Source: Stenomitos rutilans HA7619-LM2 (GTDB lineage: Bacteria > Cyanobacteriota > Cyanobacteriia > Leptolyngbyales > Leptolyngbyaceae). Taken from it: a DNA stretch of 64,000 nucleotides. The stretch spans positions 103,074 through 167,073 of the forward strand of contig JAHHIE010000006.1 of the NCBI GenBank assembly GCA_019358945.1, read 5' to 3'. Position numbers and translations under genes: made by a program. The notes beneath the pieces are model-generated. The model had not been told where the DNA came from and ran no database searches. It saw only the letters and a program-made list of their open reading frames with translations. Position 1 is the first letter of the stretch; each line of letters starts with the position of its first letter. Positions 32,249-39,664 of the stretch are shown in pieces.

Positions 32249-32851
32249 CTACAAAAACATCGACTTAACCAGACGAATGTTGCCCACTCGGAGGGCGAGG
32301 AGTGAATGAATCAGTGTAAACAGCAACACGGTGGGGACGGTGATGAAATGAATAGTGCGGAGGGTCTGCCAGTCACCAAAGAGGGCAGCAAGCCAATGTA
32401 ATTGGGCAGGTTTGTACATGGCAAGACCACTGGCGATCGCCAACAGCAAAATCGGCATAATTGCGGTATAAACCAGCCGATGCCACGCATAGGTTTTGCG
32501 TTTGGCATTTTGGCTTACCTGGATTGCTTTCACGTCATTACCACTCGCGTAGCGATGCTGCCAGCGACGTGTAATAAACACATACAGCCCATAAGCCAGC
32601 AGGTTCAACGCATACACCCACATGAGGGCAAAATGCCAATCGCGCCCCTCTGCTAGCCCGCTGCCAATCACCAAGACGCGTGGAAAATGCCAACCTGCGC
32701 GCCCGCCAAACACAGGATTGGCATTGTAAATGCGCAAGCCGCTGGCAAGCATGAGCAGCAAGCTAATAATATTGATCCAGTGAAAGGCTTTCGCCGCGAT
32801 CGCTTGGCTGGGCGCTTTTACCTTGCGTTTAGTTGGAACGGATGCATCCAT
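32249..32851 (-). CDS. Cytochrome b561/thiosulfate-reductase-type cytochrome b
   Basis: A 200-residue integral membrane protein with four hydrophobic helices and His residues placed for heme b: KAFHWINIISLLLMLASG, DWHFALMWVYALNLLAYGLY, YAWHRLVYTAIMPILLLAIA and RTIHFITVPTVLLFTLIHSL. The start is uncertain: ATG at 32851 is preferred over an in-frame TTG at 32869, and neither has a clear ribosome site. It sits between msrA (21 bp upstream) and the molybdoenzyme gene. The likely role is to pass electrons from the quinone pool to that enzyme, as MsrQ does for MsrP, though the sequence is of the b561 class rather than MsrQ. Confidence 0.85.
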   Translation of the reverse strand: MDASVPTKRKVKAPSQAIAAKAFHWINIISLLLMLASGLRIYNANPVFGGRAGWHFPRVLVIGSGLAEGRDWHFALMWVYALNLLAYGLYVFITRRWQHRYASGNDVKAIQVSQNAKRKTYAWHRLVYTAIMPILLLAIASGLAMYKPAQLHWLAALFGDWQTLRTIHFITVPTVLLFTLIHSLLALRVGNIRLVKSMFL

Positions 32852-32872
32852 AAGCGACAACCAATGCAAAGG

Positions 32873-33598
32873 TTACTGATAGAGAGCGGCAAATTTGGTC
32901 TTAAGTTGGTCAAGCTTCGGCAAATCGTGAATGACAACATAGGGATGATTTGGATTGTTGTCAATGAAATTTTGATGCTCTGTTTCGGCCTCATAAAATC
33001 CCGTTAAGGGAGCAAGCTGAGTCACGATCGGCTTTTGGAACACATGCGCTTGGTTCAGTTGGTCGATATACGCCTGGGCCACCTGCTTTTCATCTGGGCT
33101 GGCAAAAAAGATCGCTGAGCGATATTGCGTTCCTGCATCAGGCCCTTGCCGATTCAACTGCGTTGGGTCGTGTGCGATCGAAAAGTAAACCTTGAGCAGT
33201 TGACCGTAGGAGACTTGAGTGGGGTCGTAGGTGATTTTGACCGCCTCCGCATGCCCCGTTTGCCCAAAGCTGACTAACCCATAATGGGCTGTTTCGGCAT
33301 TGCCACCAGAGTAGCCCGACACGACATCAGAAACCCCTTTGAGGTGTTCAAACACAGCTTCCATGCCCCAAAAGCAGCCTCCCGCAAAAACTGCCGTCCG
33401 CAGTTCCTTTGCTTTTGAAGTGGGGAGATTAACAGCTGGGTCAGGAAAGACTTTACTCACCATCGCGATCGACGAGTTAGCGGCAGACTGAGAGAACCGC
33501 AAATACGAGACTCCGCCTATCAGTGCGAGTGCTACTAACGACAAGATTGATAGCTTACGTAGAGAGCGAAAAATAAGGTTCGTTGTAGATGTTGACAT
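32873..33598 (-). CDS. msrA: Membrane-anchored one-Cys peptide methionine (S)-sulfoxide reductase
   Basis: A 241-residue MsrA. The catalytic motif is VFAGGCFWGMEAVF (Cys ~78), with HYGLVSFGQTGHAEAV, YRSAIFF and the FYEAETEHQNF segment. Residues ~12-36 (LRKLSILSLVALALIGGVSYL) are a hydrophobic signal or anchor, unusual for MsrA and placing the enzyme outside the cytoplasm. The catalytic Cys is the only Cys in the protein, so the usual resolving Cys residues are missing and regeneration must use an external thiol; the thioredoxin-like protein encoded just upstream is an obvious candidate. Gene order with ccdA, cytochrome b and the molybdoenzyme suggests one repair pathway. Confidence 0.93.
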   Translation of the reverse strand: MSTSTTNLIFRSLRKLSILSLVALALIGGVSYLRFSQSAANSSIAMVSKVFPDPAVNLPTSKAKELRTAVFAGGCFWGMEAVFEHLKGVSDVVSGYSGGNAETAHYGLVSFGQTGHAEAVKITYDPTQVSYGQLLKVYFSIAHDPTQLNRQGPDAGTQYRSAIFFASPDEKQVAQAYIDQLNQAHVFQKPIVTQLAPLTGFYEAETEHQNFIDNNPNHPYVVIHDLPKLDQLKTKFAALYQ

Positions 33599-33632
33599 GG
33601 TGTGGGTGGTGTAAGTGAGGAGTAAGTTGCGT

Positions 33633-34325
33633 TCAAAGCGGTAGAGACGGAAAAAACGGGGCTAGCCAAAGCTGCACTTGAACATCCCAACCAAGCAAGA
33701 TGGCGATCGCGGTAAACACGATCATGACACCTCCTACCCGTTGTAGGGTAGCGCTGTGAGCGCGTAAGTTAAGCAGGCGTCGGCTGGCAGCACGTCCGCC
33801 ATACGCGATCGCCAACAAGGGAACAGCCGCACCGACTCCGTAGGCAACTAGCAACCCAAGCGCGCTACCAACATGATGATCAACGGCTGCTAACACTAAG
33901 ATGCCGCCCAGCACTGGCCCAGCGCATGGTGTCCATAGAAGTCCCAGTTGTGTACCTAACCAAAATTCACCCGTTAGCCCACCGCGCATCGATTCCTTCG
34001 TCCAACGGTGGAGAGGCAGATAGCTAAAGATCCGGTAGCTCCAGGCTGGCACAATGGCTAAAAGGCCGAGCAAGAGCAAAATGACGATCGCGATATACCG
34101 CAGCACACTTGCCAGCGCGGCAAACCAACTTGCTGTAATCCCCAAAAGGCTTCCTGCGACAGCAAATCCACCCACCAGCCCAATCACTAGCGCGATCGGG
34201 CCATACTTATGAGACTGGAGCGATCGTCCAACCACTACAGGCAAGATGGGCAACACGCACGGCGACAGTACAGTCAGAATGCCACCGAGAAAAGCGAGTC
34301 CTATAGAGAGAGTAGAGGGAGGCAT
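33633..34325 (-). CDS. ccdA: CcdA/DsbD-type thiol transporter
   Basis: A 230-residue membrane protein with about six helices. The redox Cys pair lies in the first and fourth helices: LTVLSPCVLPILPVVVG and GLLWTPCAGPVLGGILVLA, both in the classical PC(V/A)xP context. It moves reducing equivalents from cytoplasmic thioredoxin across the membrane. The start is the ATG at 34325 (MPPSTLSIGLAFLGG); the 114-residue open extension upstream is antisense-like sequence. It lies 97 bp after the thioredoxin-like gene and 34 bp before msrA, all on one strand. Ccs-type cytochrome c maturation is an alternative role. Confidence 0.92.
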   Translation of the reverse strand: MPPSTLSIGLAFLGGILTVLSPCVLPILPVVVGRSLQSHKYGPIALVIGLVGGFAVAGSLLGITASWFAALASVLRYIAIVILLLLGLLAIVPAWSYRIFSYLPLHRWTKESMRGGLTGEFWLGTQLGLLWTPCAGPVLGGILVLAAVDHHVGSALGLLVAYGVGAAVPLLAIAYGGRAASRRLLNLRAHSATLQRVGGVMIVFTAIAILLGWDVQVQLWLAPFFPSLPL

Positions 34326-34422
34326 TGGCGGTCGGGGGGGAGAGGCAGGAGGCAGAAGACAAAAAGCAGCACAGAGAGAGCAGGGGTCACAGAGGAGGCT
34401 AAGAGAAATAGCAAACGCCCCG

Positions 34423-35052
34423 TTAGCCCAATAGCTTGCGAATTGTTTGCTCGGTGGTATCGTATGCGCCTTCACCGATGTGGTCGTAGCGTAGTAAGCC
34501 TTGGCGATCAGCCAGGAACAAATGCGGCCAATACTCGTTGTTGTAAGCTCTCCAGGTTTTGAACTCGTTGTCGATCGGCACAGGGTACGTAATGTTGTGC
34601 TTCTGTAAGGCCTGCTTGACGTTGTTAAGATCGCGCTCAAAGGCAAACTCTGGCGTGTGGATACCAATCACCTTCAGCCCTTTATCGCTATAGCGCTGAT
34701 GCCACTGCACAATGTAGGGCAACGTACGCTGACAGTTGATGCAGGCAAACGTCCAGAACTGCACCAGCACAACACTCCCCTTGAGATCACTAACTGCCAA
34801 TGGAGCCGAGTTAAGCCACTGACTGATACCCTGAAAGTCTGGCAACCCTCTACTGGACGCGATTAGAGAACTATTACTTGATGCAACTTCAGCAGGAGTG
34901 CTGCTGCTAGAGGATGAACTAGAGGGAGCGATCGTCGTCTCTGGAACGGCTCGTCTTGAAATGACGCCCAAAGCCGTTGCAACGCCTGCACCCGCAACTC
35001 CTAAACCAAGATAGGACAGGAGTTGCCTTCTGCGCCGTGAAAGGTTTTCCAT
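34423..35052 (-). CDS. Membrane-anchored thioredoxin-like protein (TlpA/DipZ C-domain type)
   Basis: A 209-residue extracytoplasmic redox protein. The start at 35052 follows GAGGGAG with five-base spacing, giving MENLSRRRRQLLSYLGLGVA, an Arg-rich N-terminus with one hydrophobic helix (Tat-like or anchor). A Ser-rich linker (poly-Ser, ~45-60) precedes a thioredoxin fold with active site QFWTFACINCQRTLPYIVQW (CINC, as in DipZ-type proteins), then GLKVIGIHTPEFAFE and the cis-Pro region EYWPHLFLADRQG. The CcdA encoded next would reduce it. The one-Cys MsrA is a likely client. Confidence 0.92.
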   Translation of the reverse strand: MENLSRRRRQLLSYLGLGVAGAGVATALGVISRRAVPETTIAPSSSSSSSSTPAEVASSNSSLIASSRGLPDFQGISQWLNSAPLAVSDLKGSVVLVQFWTFACINCQRTLPYIVQWHQRYSDKGLKVIGIHTPEFAFERDLNNVKQALQKHNITYPVPIDNEFKTWRAYNNEYWPHLFLADRQGLLRYDHIGEGAYDTTEQTIRKLLG

Positions 35053-35095
35053 TTCTGCTCCCTCAAAAAACATGATGAGACATATGCATAACAGA

Positions 35096-35150
35096 TACCC
35101 TTACGAATGCTTGTAATTGCTGTTTGTTACAACAAGCGTTCGTGAGGGTA
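35096..35150. promoter_or_regulatory. Strong 19-bp hairpin between Met-rich lipoprotein and thioredoxin-like genes
   Basis: TACCCTTACGAATGCTTGT (35096-35114) faces ACAAGCGTTCGTGAGGGTA (35132-35150); 17 of 19 positions are complementary and the other two pair as G-U in a plus-strand transcript. There is no T run. It may separate the highly needed lipoprotein mRNA from the distal genes by processing or partial termination, or be a DNA element. Confidence 0.6.
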
Positions 35151-35191
35151 CCATCTGCTGCAATGCGGCTTTACCCTAATGAGACGATCGA

Positions 35192-35524
35192 TTATGGTTT
35201 GGTCGTGGTCTCTTTCTTCATGGCATCGCCTTTCATGGCATCACTTTTCATGGCACCACCTTTGGCATCGCCTTTCATCGCGTCGCCTTTCATGGCATCA
35301 CCTTTGGCATCGCCTTTCATCGCGTCGCCTTTCATGGCATCACCTTTGGCATCGCCTTTCATCGCGTCGCCTTTCATGGCATCACCTTTCATGGCACCTT
35401 CAGGGCTGGTACTAGCGGCGGGAGCACTACTAGGAGATGCTTGATTAACGGTTGGCGTACTGGAGCAAGCAGCAAGGCTAGCCATCGTTAGACCTGCAAT
35501 GAGACACAACAGTTTTGCTTTCAT
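35192..35524 (-). CDS. Methionine-rich pentapeptide-repeat lipoprotein
   Basis: A 110-residue secreted lipoprotein. The start at 35524 follows AAGGATG and gives MKAKLLCLIAGLTMASLAAC, a signal peptide with lipobox LAAC (Cys 20), then a Ser/Pro/Ala linker (~21-43). Residues ~44-103 are an AMKGD pentapeptide array broken at intervals by AKGD, giving the 14-residue super-unit AMKGDAMKGDAKGD (42-bp DNA repeats) and ten Met residues in about 60. It resembles the small secreted MXKDX pentapeptide proteins of proteobacteria. A Met-rich periplasmic peptide acting with a YedY-type reductase is established as a hypochlorite scavenger in Azospira (MrpX). Location beside msrA and the MsrP-like gene makes the same role plausible here; that is inference. 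Confidence 0.85.
   Translation of the reverse strand: MKAKLLCLIAGLTMASLAACSSTPTVNQASPSSAPAASTSPEGAMKGDAMKGDAMKGDAKGDAMKGDAMKGDAKGDAMKGDAMKGDAKGGAMKSDAMKGDAMKKETTTKP
35240..35390. repeat. 42-bp tandem repeats encoding the AMKGD array
   Basis: On the plus strand the block of TTTCATGGCATCACC, TTTGGCATCGCC and TTTCATCGCGTCGCC recurs about three times in nearly identical form, so the Met-rich array has expanded recently by slippage or recombination. Confidence 0.85.
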
Positions 35525-35888
35525 GGTGATTTCATCCTTAGAGTAATGGAATGAGAAAAGCTGCTTTTGATTGATCAGGTGATGCTTGGAGTACGAACAC
35601 AATTGCTCGTAGGATCTCGTTGTAAAGGCGATGCCAACAGCGGTGCTCTTACTTACGCCTGGTAAAGTTGGTTTCAGTTGTACAGGAGCTAAAGTGATTG
35701 GCTCAGTACGTATAGAGTCAATCACCTTAGAAATGTCAGCCTGACAAACTTCTGATACTTACCAGGCTTTACCGACTTGAGCATTGACGAGGTTGAAGCC
35801 GCTCGCCGATGTGGAAATTTCAATGGTAAAAACCACCCGATAAAACAGGCTTTGCCAAAACCTTTTAGTGCCGGGTCAAATTTCGTAG
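35525..35888. other. Intergenic region upstream of the Met-rich lipoprotein
   Basis: No supported gene in about 360 bp. It should carry the promoter of the lipoprotein gene, but no convincing boxes or operator palindromes were found. Confidence 0.5.
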
Positions 35889-36266
35889 TTACTTCACTTC
35901 GGCAGCAGGAAATTGAGCGATTTTTCCTTTCTTTACGGCAACAACCACATCAAAATGGGAGCAGTATGCAAACGTGACATCGTTCGCTTTGTTGTAAAGG
36001 TTTACGACGTGACCAGCACCTCCTACTTGAATGCCGATCGGCTCCAAGTCACCATAGAAAAAGCGACGCAGTTGGTCACCACCGCCAATTTGGCCCTTGT
36101 TTTTTGTAATCAGGTCAATTTTTTCTTGGACGCTAGGCCCTGATTGCTTTGCTTCAGCGGCAATCGCCTTACCAACCAGTGATGGATTGAATGCTTTGAG
36201 TGATGCATCGCCAATCGTAACCAAACCAACCATTGCGACACCTGTGAGCAAAGAAGCTATTTTCAT
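35889..36266 (-). CDS. Small secreted protein of unknown function
   Basis: A 125-residue protein with an N-terminal signal (MKIASLLTGVAMVGLVTIGDA) and a probable cleavage site near AIAAEA (~35). The mature part is mixed alpha/beta with GGDQLRRFFYGDLEPIGIQV, a Gly-rich GGAGHVVNLYN and one Cys (FAYCSHF). GAGTGCC precedes the start. It has the same strand as the Met-rich lipoprotein gene but is 364 bp away. I do not recognise the family. Confidence 0.7.
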   Translation of the reverse strand: MKIASLLTGVAMVGLVTIGDASLKAFNPSLVGKAIAAEAKQSGPSVQEKIDLITKNKGQIGGGDQLRRFFYGDLEPIGIQVGGAGHVVNLYNKANDVTFAYCSHFDVVVAVKKGKIAQFPAAEVK

Positions 36267-36453
36267 TGGGCACTCCTACTGAAAGATTTGGATAGTGATT
36301 GCGGCGTGTTGTCAGTTGAATCACCATTGATTCACACTCAAAGCATCGCAGCCAGCACTGAAACCTGTCTGAAGCGCAACAAGAAATTGCCTGAAATTCA
36401 GCCAATAGTGTTCTCAGACATCTCTCAGCGATTTCTCAGCTTGTGAAGGCTAG

Positions 36454-36636
36454 ATGAGACCAGATCCTAACTGTTCAACCGCCAACCCATCAGGAGATGG
36501 AAAAGCAACTAGCACTTATACCAAACCTGTCAACGGAACAGCAGCCAGCTTCTATAGTTGGCGAACTCATCCCATCACGGGGCATCGCTGGAAGCCAAGA
36601 GTGGATGTGATCTTTTGTGTAGTAAGAACGGGCTGA
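36454..36636 (+). pseudogene. Possible M23 (LytM) peptidase relic
   Basis: The plus frame reads TKPVNGTAASFYSWRTHPITG then HRWKPRVDV before running into unrelated sequence and a stop. This resembles the start of an M23 endopeptidase domain (SxFGWRxHPITGxxxxHxGxDI): the WRTHPITG core is kept, the Gly before Trp is Ser, and the zinc-binding His is Lys. Less than a quarter of a domain remains. The call rests on one short motif. Confidence 0.4.
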
Positions 36637-36709
36637 GGTTAAACCAATTCCTGCCTGGTTTGCTTGATCAAATACTTCACTATTCTCTAAGATCCGATCT
36701 TCTTTAGGG

Positions 36710-36821
36710 CAGGACTTACGCAAATTCTCTAAAACTAGCCCCCCAGCCCCCAAATTTGGGGGAGCAAGCACTCAAAGTCCCCCAGAATTGGGGGATTTAG
36801 GGGGCGACTGCGTAAGTCCTA
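36710..36821. mobile_element. 112-bp MITE, copy 1
   Basis: The ends are CAGGACTTACGCA (36710) and TGCGTAAGTCCTA (to 36821), flanked by TAGGG at 36705-36709 and 36822-36826, a perfect 5-bp target duplication. The interior is C/G-tract palindromic (AGCCCCCAAATTTGGGGG, GTCCCCCAGAATTGGGGG). No coding capacity. Same length and ends as copy 2, and same end as the IS at 63875. Confidence 0.88.
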
Positions 36822-36943
36822 TAGGGGTTAAAAGAATGCGTAAAGGGGCAGGCATAATACGCGTATTGAGCAGGCGCTCCATCTTACAATTAATTTCATC
36901 CTCCTACTTATAACCAGTTCGTACTTCTACCAGCGCTCGAACA

Positions 36944-37291
36944 ATGAAACTGAACAATGCTTCTCGATCGCTCACCTGGCTTAGGTGGACAACGGCACTG
37001 GGCTTCATCGCCTGTATCACCCCAACGGCTGCCACTGGTGCAACAATCAACCCTATTGATGAGCCGCCATGCTATATGCGAACCCAGGATGGCAGAATTG
37101 TAAATTTGCAGAGCCTTTGCAGCCGAACGCCTCCCCAATCGACGCAACTCGACCCTGCGACCAATCAGTTAACACCAAGAACGCGATTGCCTCAAGCCGC
37201 ACCAACTCAAGTAGGCGTTCCACCACAGGCAGGCGAGCAAACTGGAAGCCATGCTCAAGGTAATCCAGACTCAGATGATGGTCGCTACTGA
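36944..37291 (+). CDS. Small secreted protein with CYMRTQDGRIVNLQSLC motif
   Basis: A 115-residue protein with a signal peptide (LTWLRWTTALGFIACITPTA, cleavage near ATGA). The mature N-terminus carries PPCYMRTQDGRIVNLQSLCS, a two-Cys motif that recurs in small exported cyanobacterial proteins and probably forms a disulfide. The remainder is Pro/Gln/Thr-rich and likely disordered. Function unknown. Confidence 0.7.
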   Translation: MKLNNASRSLTWLRWTTALGFIACITPTAATGATINPIDEPPCYMRTQDGRIVNLQSLCSRTPPQSTQLDPATNQLTPRTRLPQAAPTQVGVPPQAGEQTGSHAQGNPDSDDGRY

Positions 37292-37455
37292 GGAGGGTGC
37301 AAAGGCTTAAAGAGACTGGGATGGCAGCGATCGCTACCATCCCAGCCATGTTTAACGCTCTAAAGTGACAGAGGCTCTCGCGATCGAGATCTTCAGTCAT
37401 TCTTTAACATCACCGTGCCAACCAAAGACTGTCACGATGACAAGGGGGTTTGCAG

Positions 37456-39420
37456 TTAGCTTTTCAGCGCTGCCAGCATTGCCTGATAGATTTGCGATTG
37501 ATCGACATGCTTGGGCAGACCAGGAATGGTGAAGCCATACTGTTCAAAGTCCTTACCCACGTATTGCTTCAGGTTCAGCGGTGCGCCCTGGTAGTAAACG
37601 GGCACAGGACGGTTGCTGTGGTTGCCCCAACCGTACTTGATCGTGTCGTAAGCACCCCAGAAGTGACCAGCCGTTTTAGGAGTGTGCTTGGCAAAGGTCA
37701 AATCTTTCGCACCATAGCGATCGAGCAGTTTAGGGAAGTTGTCGTTGATGGTCAGGTAATGGTCGTGGTCAGCCGTGACAACCAACACATTCTTGCGCCA
37801 GCCGCCATGACCCTCAATCCACTGAATGACTTCGCCGATCGCATTGTCAAAGGCAATCACATTACCAATCAGGTTTTCCATGTTGTTATCATGGGCAGCC
37901 CAATCTACATCGCCACCTTCCACCATCAGCCAGAAGCCATCCTTATCCTTGCTCAATACGTTGAGTGCCGCTTTAGTCATTTGAGCAAGCGTTGGGTTCG
38001 CTTTGCGTTCGCGCTGAATGAAGTTCGTTGGCGTTTCACCTAGCACAAGCGGACGCACGGTATCAGGGGTCGGAATCTGCGTACCGTTGTTGGCGGGTTG
38101 ACCCGTTGCAGCAGTGGAAGCAGACGCGCTTGAGTAGACCGAGAAGTTATCCAAGCCAGTCAAGGCATAATCGCCTGTAGACCCACGAGTGGGAATATTG
38201 CCGTTTTGACCGCGTGCGCCATACAGCCCCAGCAAACGCTGTCCCTGATTCGGATCAAGGTCTTTAGACACATCCAGCAGTTGCTTACCAGCGTTCACAA
38301 TGTCCTTTGTTTTGACACTCAAGTCTGTGACGCGGGTATCACGCTCTAAGAACTTGTAGCCATAACGGTTTGAGTCAGGCTTGCTGTGCAGCTCGTTATA
38401 GGTTGATTCTCTGATATACGTAAAGCCTTTGGGCACGATCGTGCTAGCAGCAGCCGTATTCTCAAAGTCTAGAGGATGACCACCACCCAACAGCACGGTG
38501 GGTAGGTACGGCTCACCGGGGAGATCCGAGCGGATGGCCTCTTGCAGAATGTTATCCAGTGCTGGGTAGTCTGCATCGTATTTGGCACGGCGGTTAACGC
38601 TAGAGATGGCTGCACCAGGAGTTGCGTGGGTAATGGGTACGGATGTCACTACCCCTGTTGCTTTACCAAGCTTGTTGGCAGCTTGCAGAATGGTTTCTAG
38701 CAGCTTCTCGAAAATATCAACAGCGATCGCGTTGTTGTAGCTTTTAACCCCGGTATACAGCGATGTTGCCGTGTTTGCCGAGTCAGGATAGCTACACGTG
38801 ATGTAGTCGCGATCGTACCCTTGAGCTTCGGCAACCGCAGGGCTAATCGGGGTCCAGGGATTAGGGCCACCCTTCGCTGGGTCGTAGCCAACCAAATTAC
38901 CACCAGAGGTACTGCCACCCGTGCGGCAAGGCTGGAGAGCCGCAGCCGTCAAGTTACGTGCAGGTGTACCGGGGTTGAACTCTGGGCTAAAGGTGAAGCC
39001 AGGAAGGGGTGGAGCCGCACCTGTCGCACCACAATCAATACCAGTCGGATTGGTCGTTGATCTACAGGTAGAGTCGGATGCATTCAAGGCAGAGTTGCCA
39101 TCGTTGTAGACTCCGTTCGCACCAGGAATGGTGGTGCCGTAGGTGGTGGCGTAGGTGTAGCCCTTCAGTTGTTGCATGAACAACCCAGTACCCTTGCCAG
39201 ATTTGTAGGCAGGAGCACCCTTCGCGATCGAAGCCGCGCGAGCCATTTCCCAACCCATGCCATCGCCAATCATTAAAATGACATTGACGCCGTTACCGGA
39301 ACCACTGTCGGCAAGCGCAGGCGGAAGACCGATCGGGCTGAACAACAGTGAGGATGAGGTAAAAACGGTAGCCGCAAGCAGTGCTAACCAACGTGAAAAG
39401 GTGCTAAAAAAGCGAAGCAT
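37456..39420 (-). CDS. Secreted alkaline phosphatase
   Basis: A 654-residue enzyme of the PhoA-type alkaline phosphatase family. The start at 39420 (after AAAGGT) gives MLRFFSTFSRWLALLAATVF, a signal peptide ending near ALA (~38). Metal and catalytic motifs: NVILMIGDGMGWEM, nucleophile Ser in CSYPDSANTATSLYTGVK, LLGGGHPLDF, VEGGDVDWAAHDNN, VVTADHDHYL and KHTPKTAGHFWGAYD. It hydrolyses phosphate esters outside the cell. Longer than E. coli PhoA because of an insert (~85-165) rich in Gly, Asn and Thr. No Pho-box repeats were recognised upstream. Confidence 0.93.
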   Translation of the reverse strand: MLRFFSTFSRWLALLAATVFTSSSLLFSPIGLPPALADSGSGNGVNVILMIGDGMGWEMARAASIAKGAPAYKSGKGTGLFMQQLKGYTYATTYGTTIPGANGVYNDGNSALNASDSTCRSTTNPTGIDCGATGAAPPLPGFTFSPEFNPGTPARNLTAAALQPCRTGGSTSGGNLVGYDPAKGGPNPWTPISPAVAEAQGYDRDYITCSYPDSANTATSLYTGVKSYNNAIAVDIFEKLLETILQAANKLGKATGVVTSVPITHATPGAAISSVNRRAKYDADYPALDNILQEAIRSDLPGEPYLPTVLLGGGHPLDFENTAAASTIVPKGFTYIRESTYNELHSKPDSNRYGYKFLERDTRVTDLSVKTKDIVNAGKQLLDVSKDLDPNQGQRLLGLYGARGQNGNIPTRGSTGDYALTGLDNFSVYSSASASTAATGQPANNGTQIPTPDTVRPLVLGETPTNFIQRERKANPTLAQMTKAALNVLSKDKDGFWLMVEGGDVDWAAHDNNMENLIGNVIAFDNAIGEVIQWIEGHGGWRKNVLVVTADHDHYLTINDNFPKLLDRYGAKDLTFAKHTPKTAGHFWGAYDTIKYGWGNHSNRPVPVYYQGAPLNLKQYVGKDFEQYGFTIPGLPKHVDQSQIYQAMLAALKS

Positions 39421-39552
39421 TGGCAGAGACCTTTGGTGTGCAGGACAAAATGCAAAATAAAACAGCAGCCGAAGATAGCTGGATTGGCGATCCACTACAG
39501 CGGGTAAACTCGTACTGCTATCAGCTAAGCGACTAGCAAACTACTTATTGGT

Positions 39553-39664
39553 TAGGACTTACGCACTTGCCCCCTAGCCCCCAGCATTGGGGGCTTTAAT
39601 TGGCTCTGTTCTCCCAAAATTGGGGGCTAGGGGGCGAAAGATGACCGCTTTTGCGTAAGTCCTA
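39553..39664. mobile_element. 112-bp MITE, copy 2
   Basis: The ends are TAGGACTTACGCA (39553) and TGCGTAAGTCCTA (to 39664), flanked by TTGGT at 39548-39552 and 39665-39669, a perfect 5-bp duplication. The interior has CCCCCTAGCCCCCAGC and CCCAAAATTGGGGGCTAGG, palindromic as in copy 1. Its right end supplies the stop codon of the neighbouring minus-strand gene. Confidence 0.9.

Larger units (their letters stand above)
36267..36943. other. Accessory spacer with a peptidase relic and a MITE
   Basis: Contains a decayed M23-type fragment (about 36510-36636) and MITE copy 1 (36710-36821). No intact gene. A candidate start region for the small secreted protein at 36944 lies at the right edge. Confidence 0.6.

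Noticed and set aside
35230..35400. CRISPR-like tandem repeats
   Set aside because: The 42-bp units are contiguous with no unique spacers and encode the AMKGD array of a lipoprotein with signal peptide and ribosome site.
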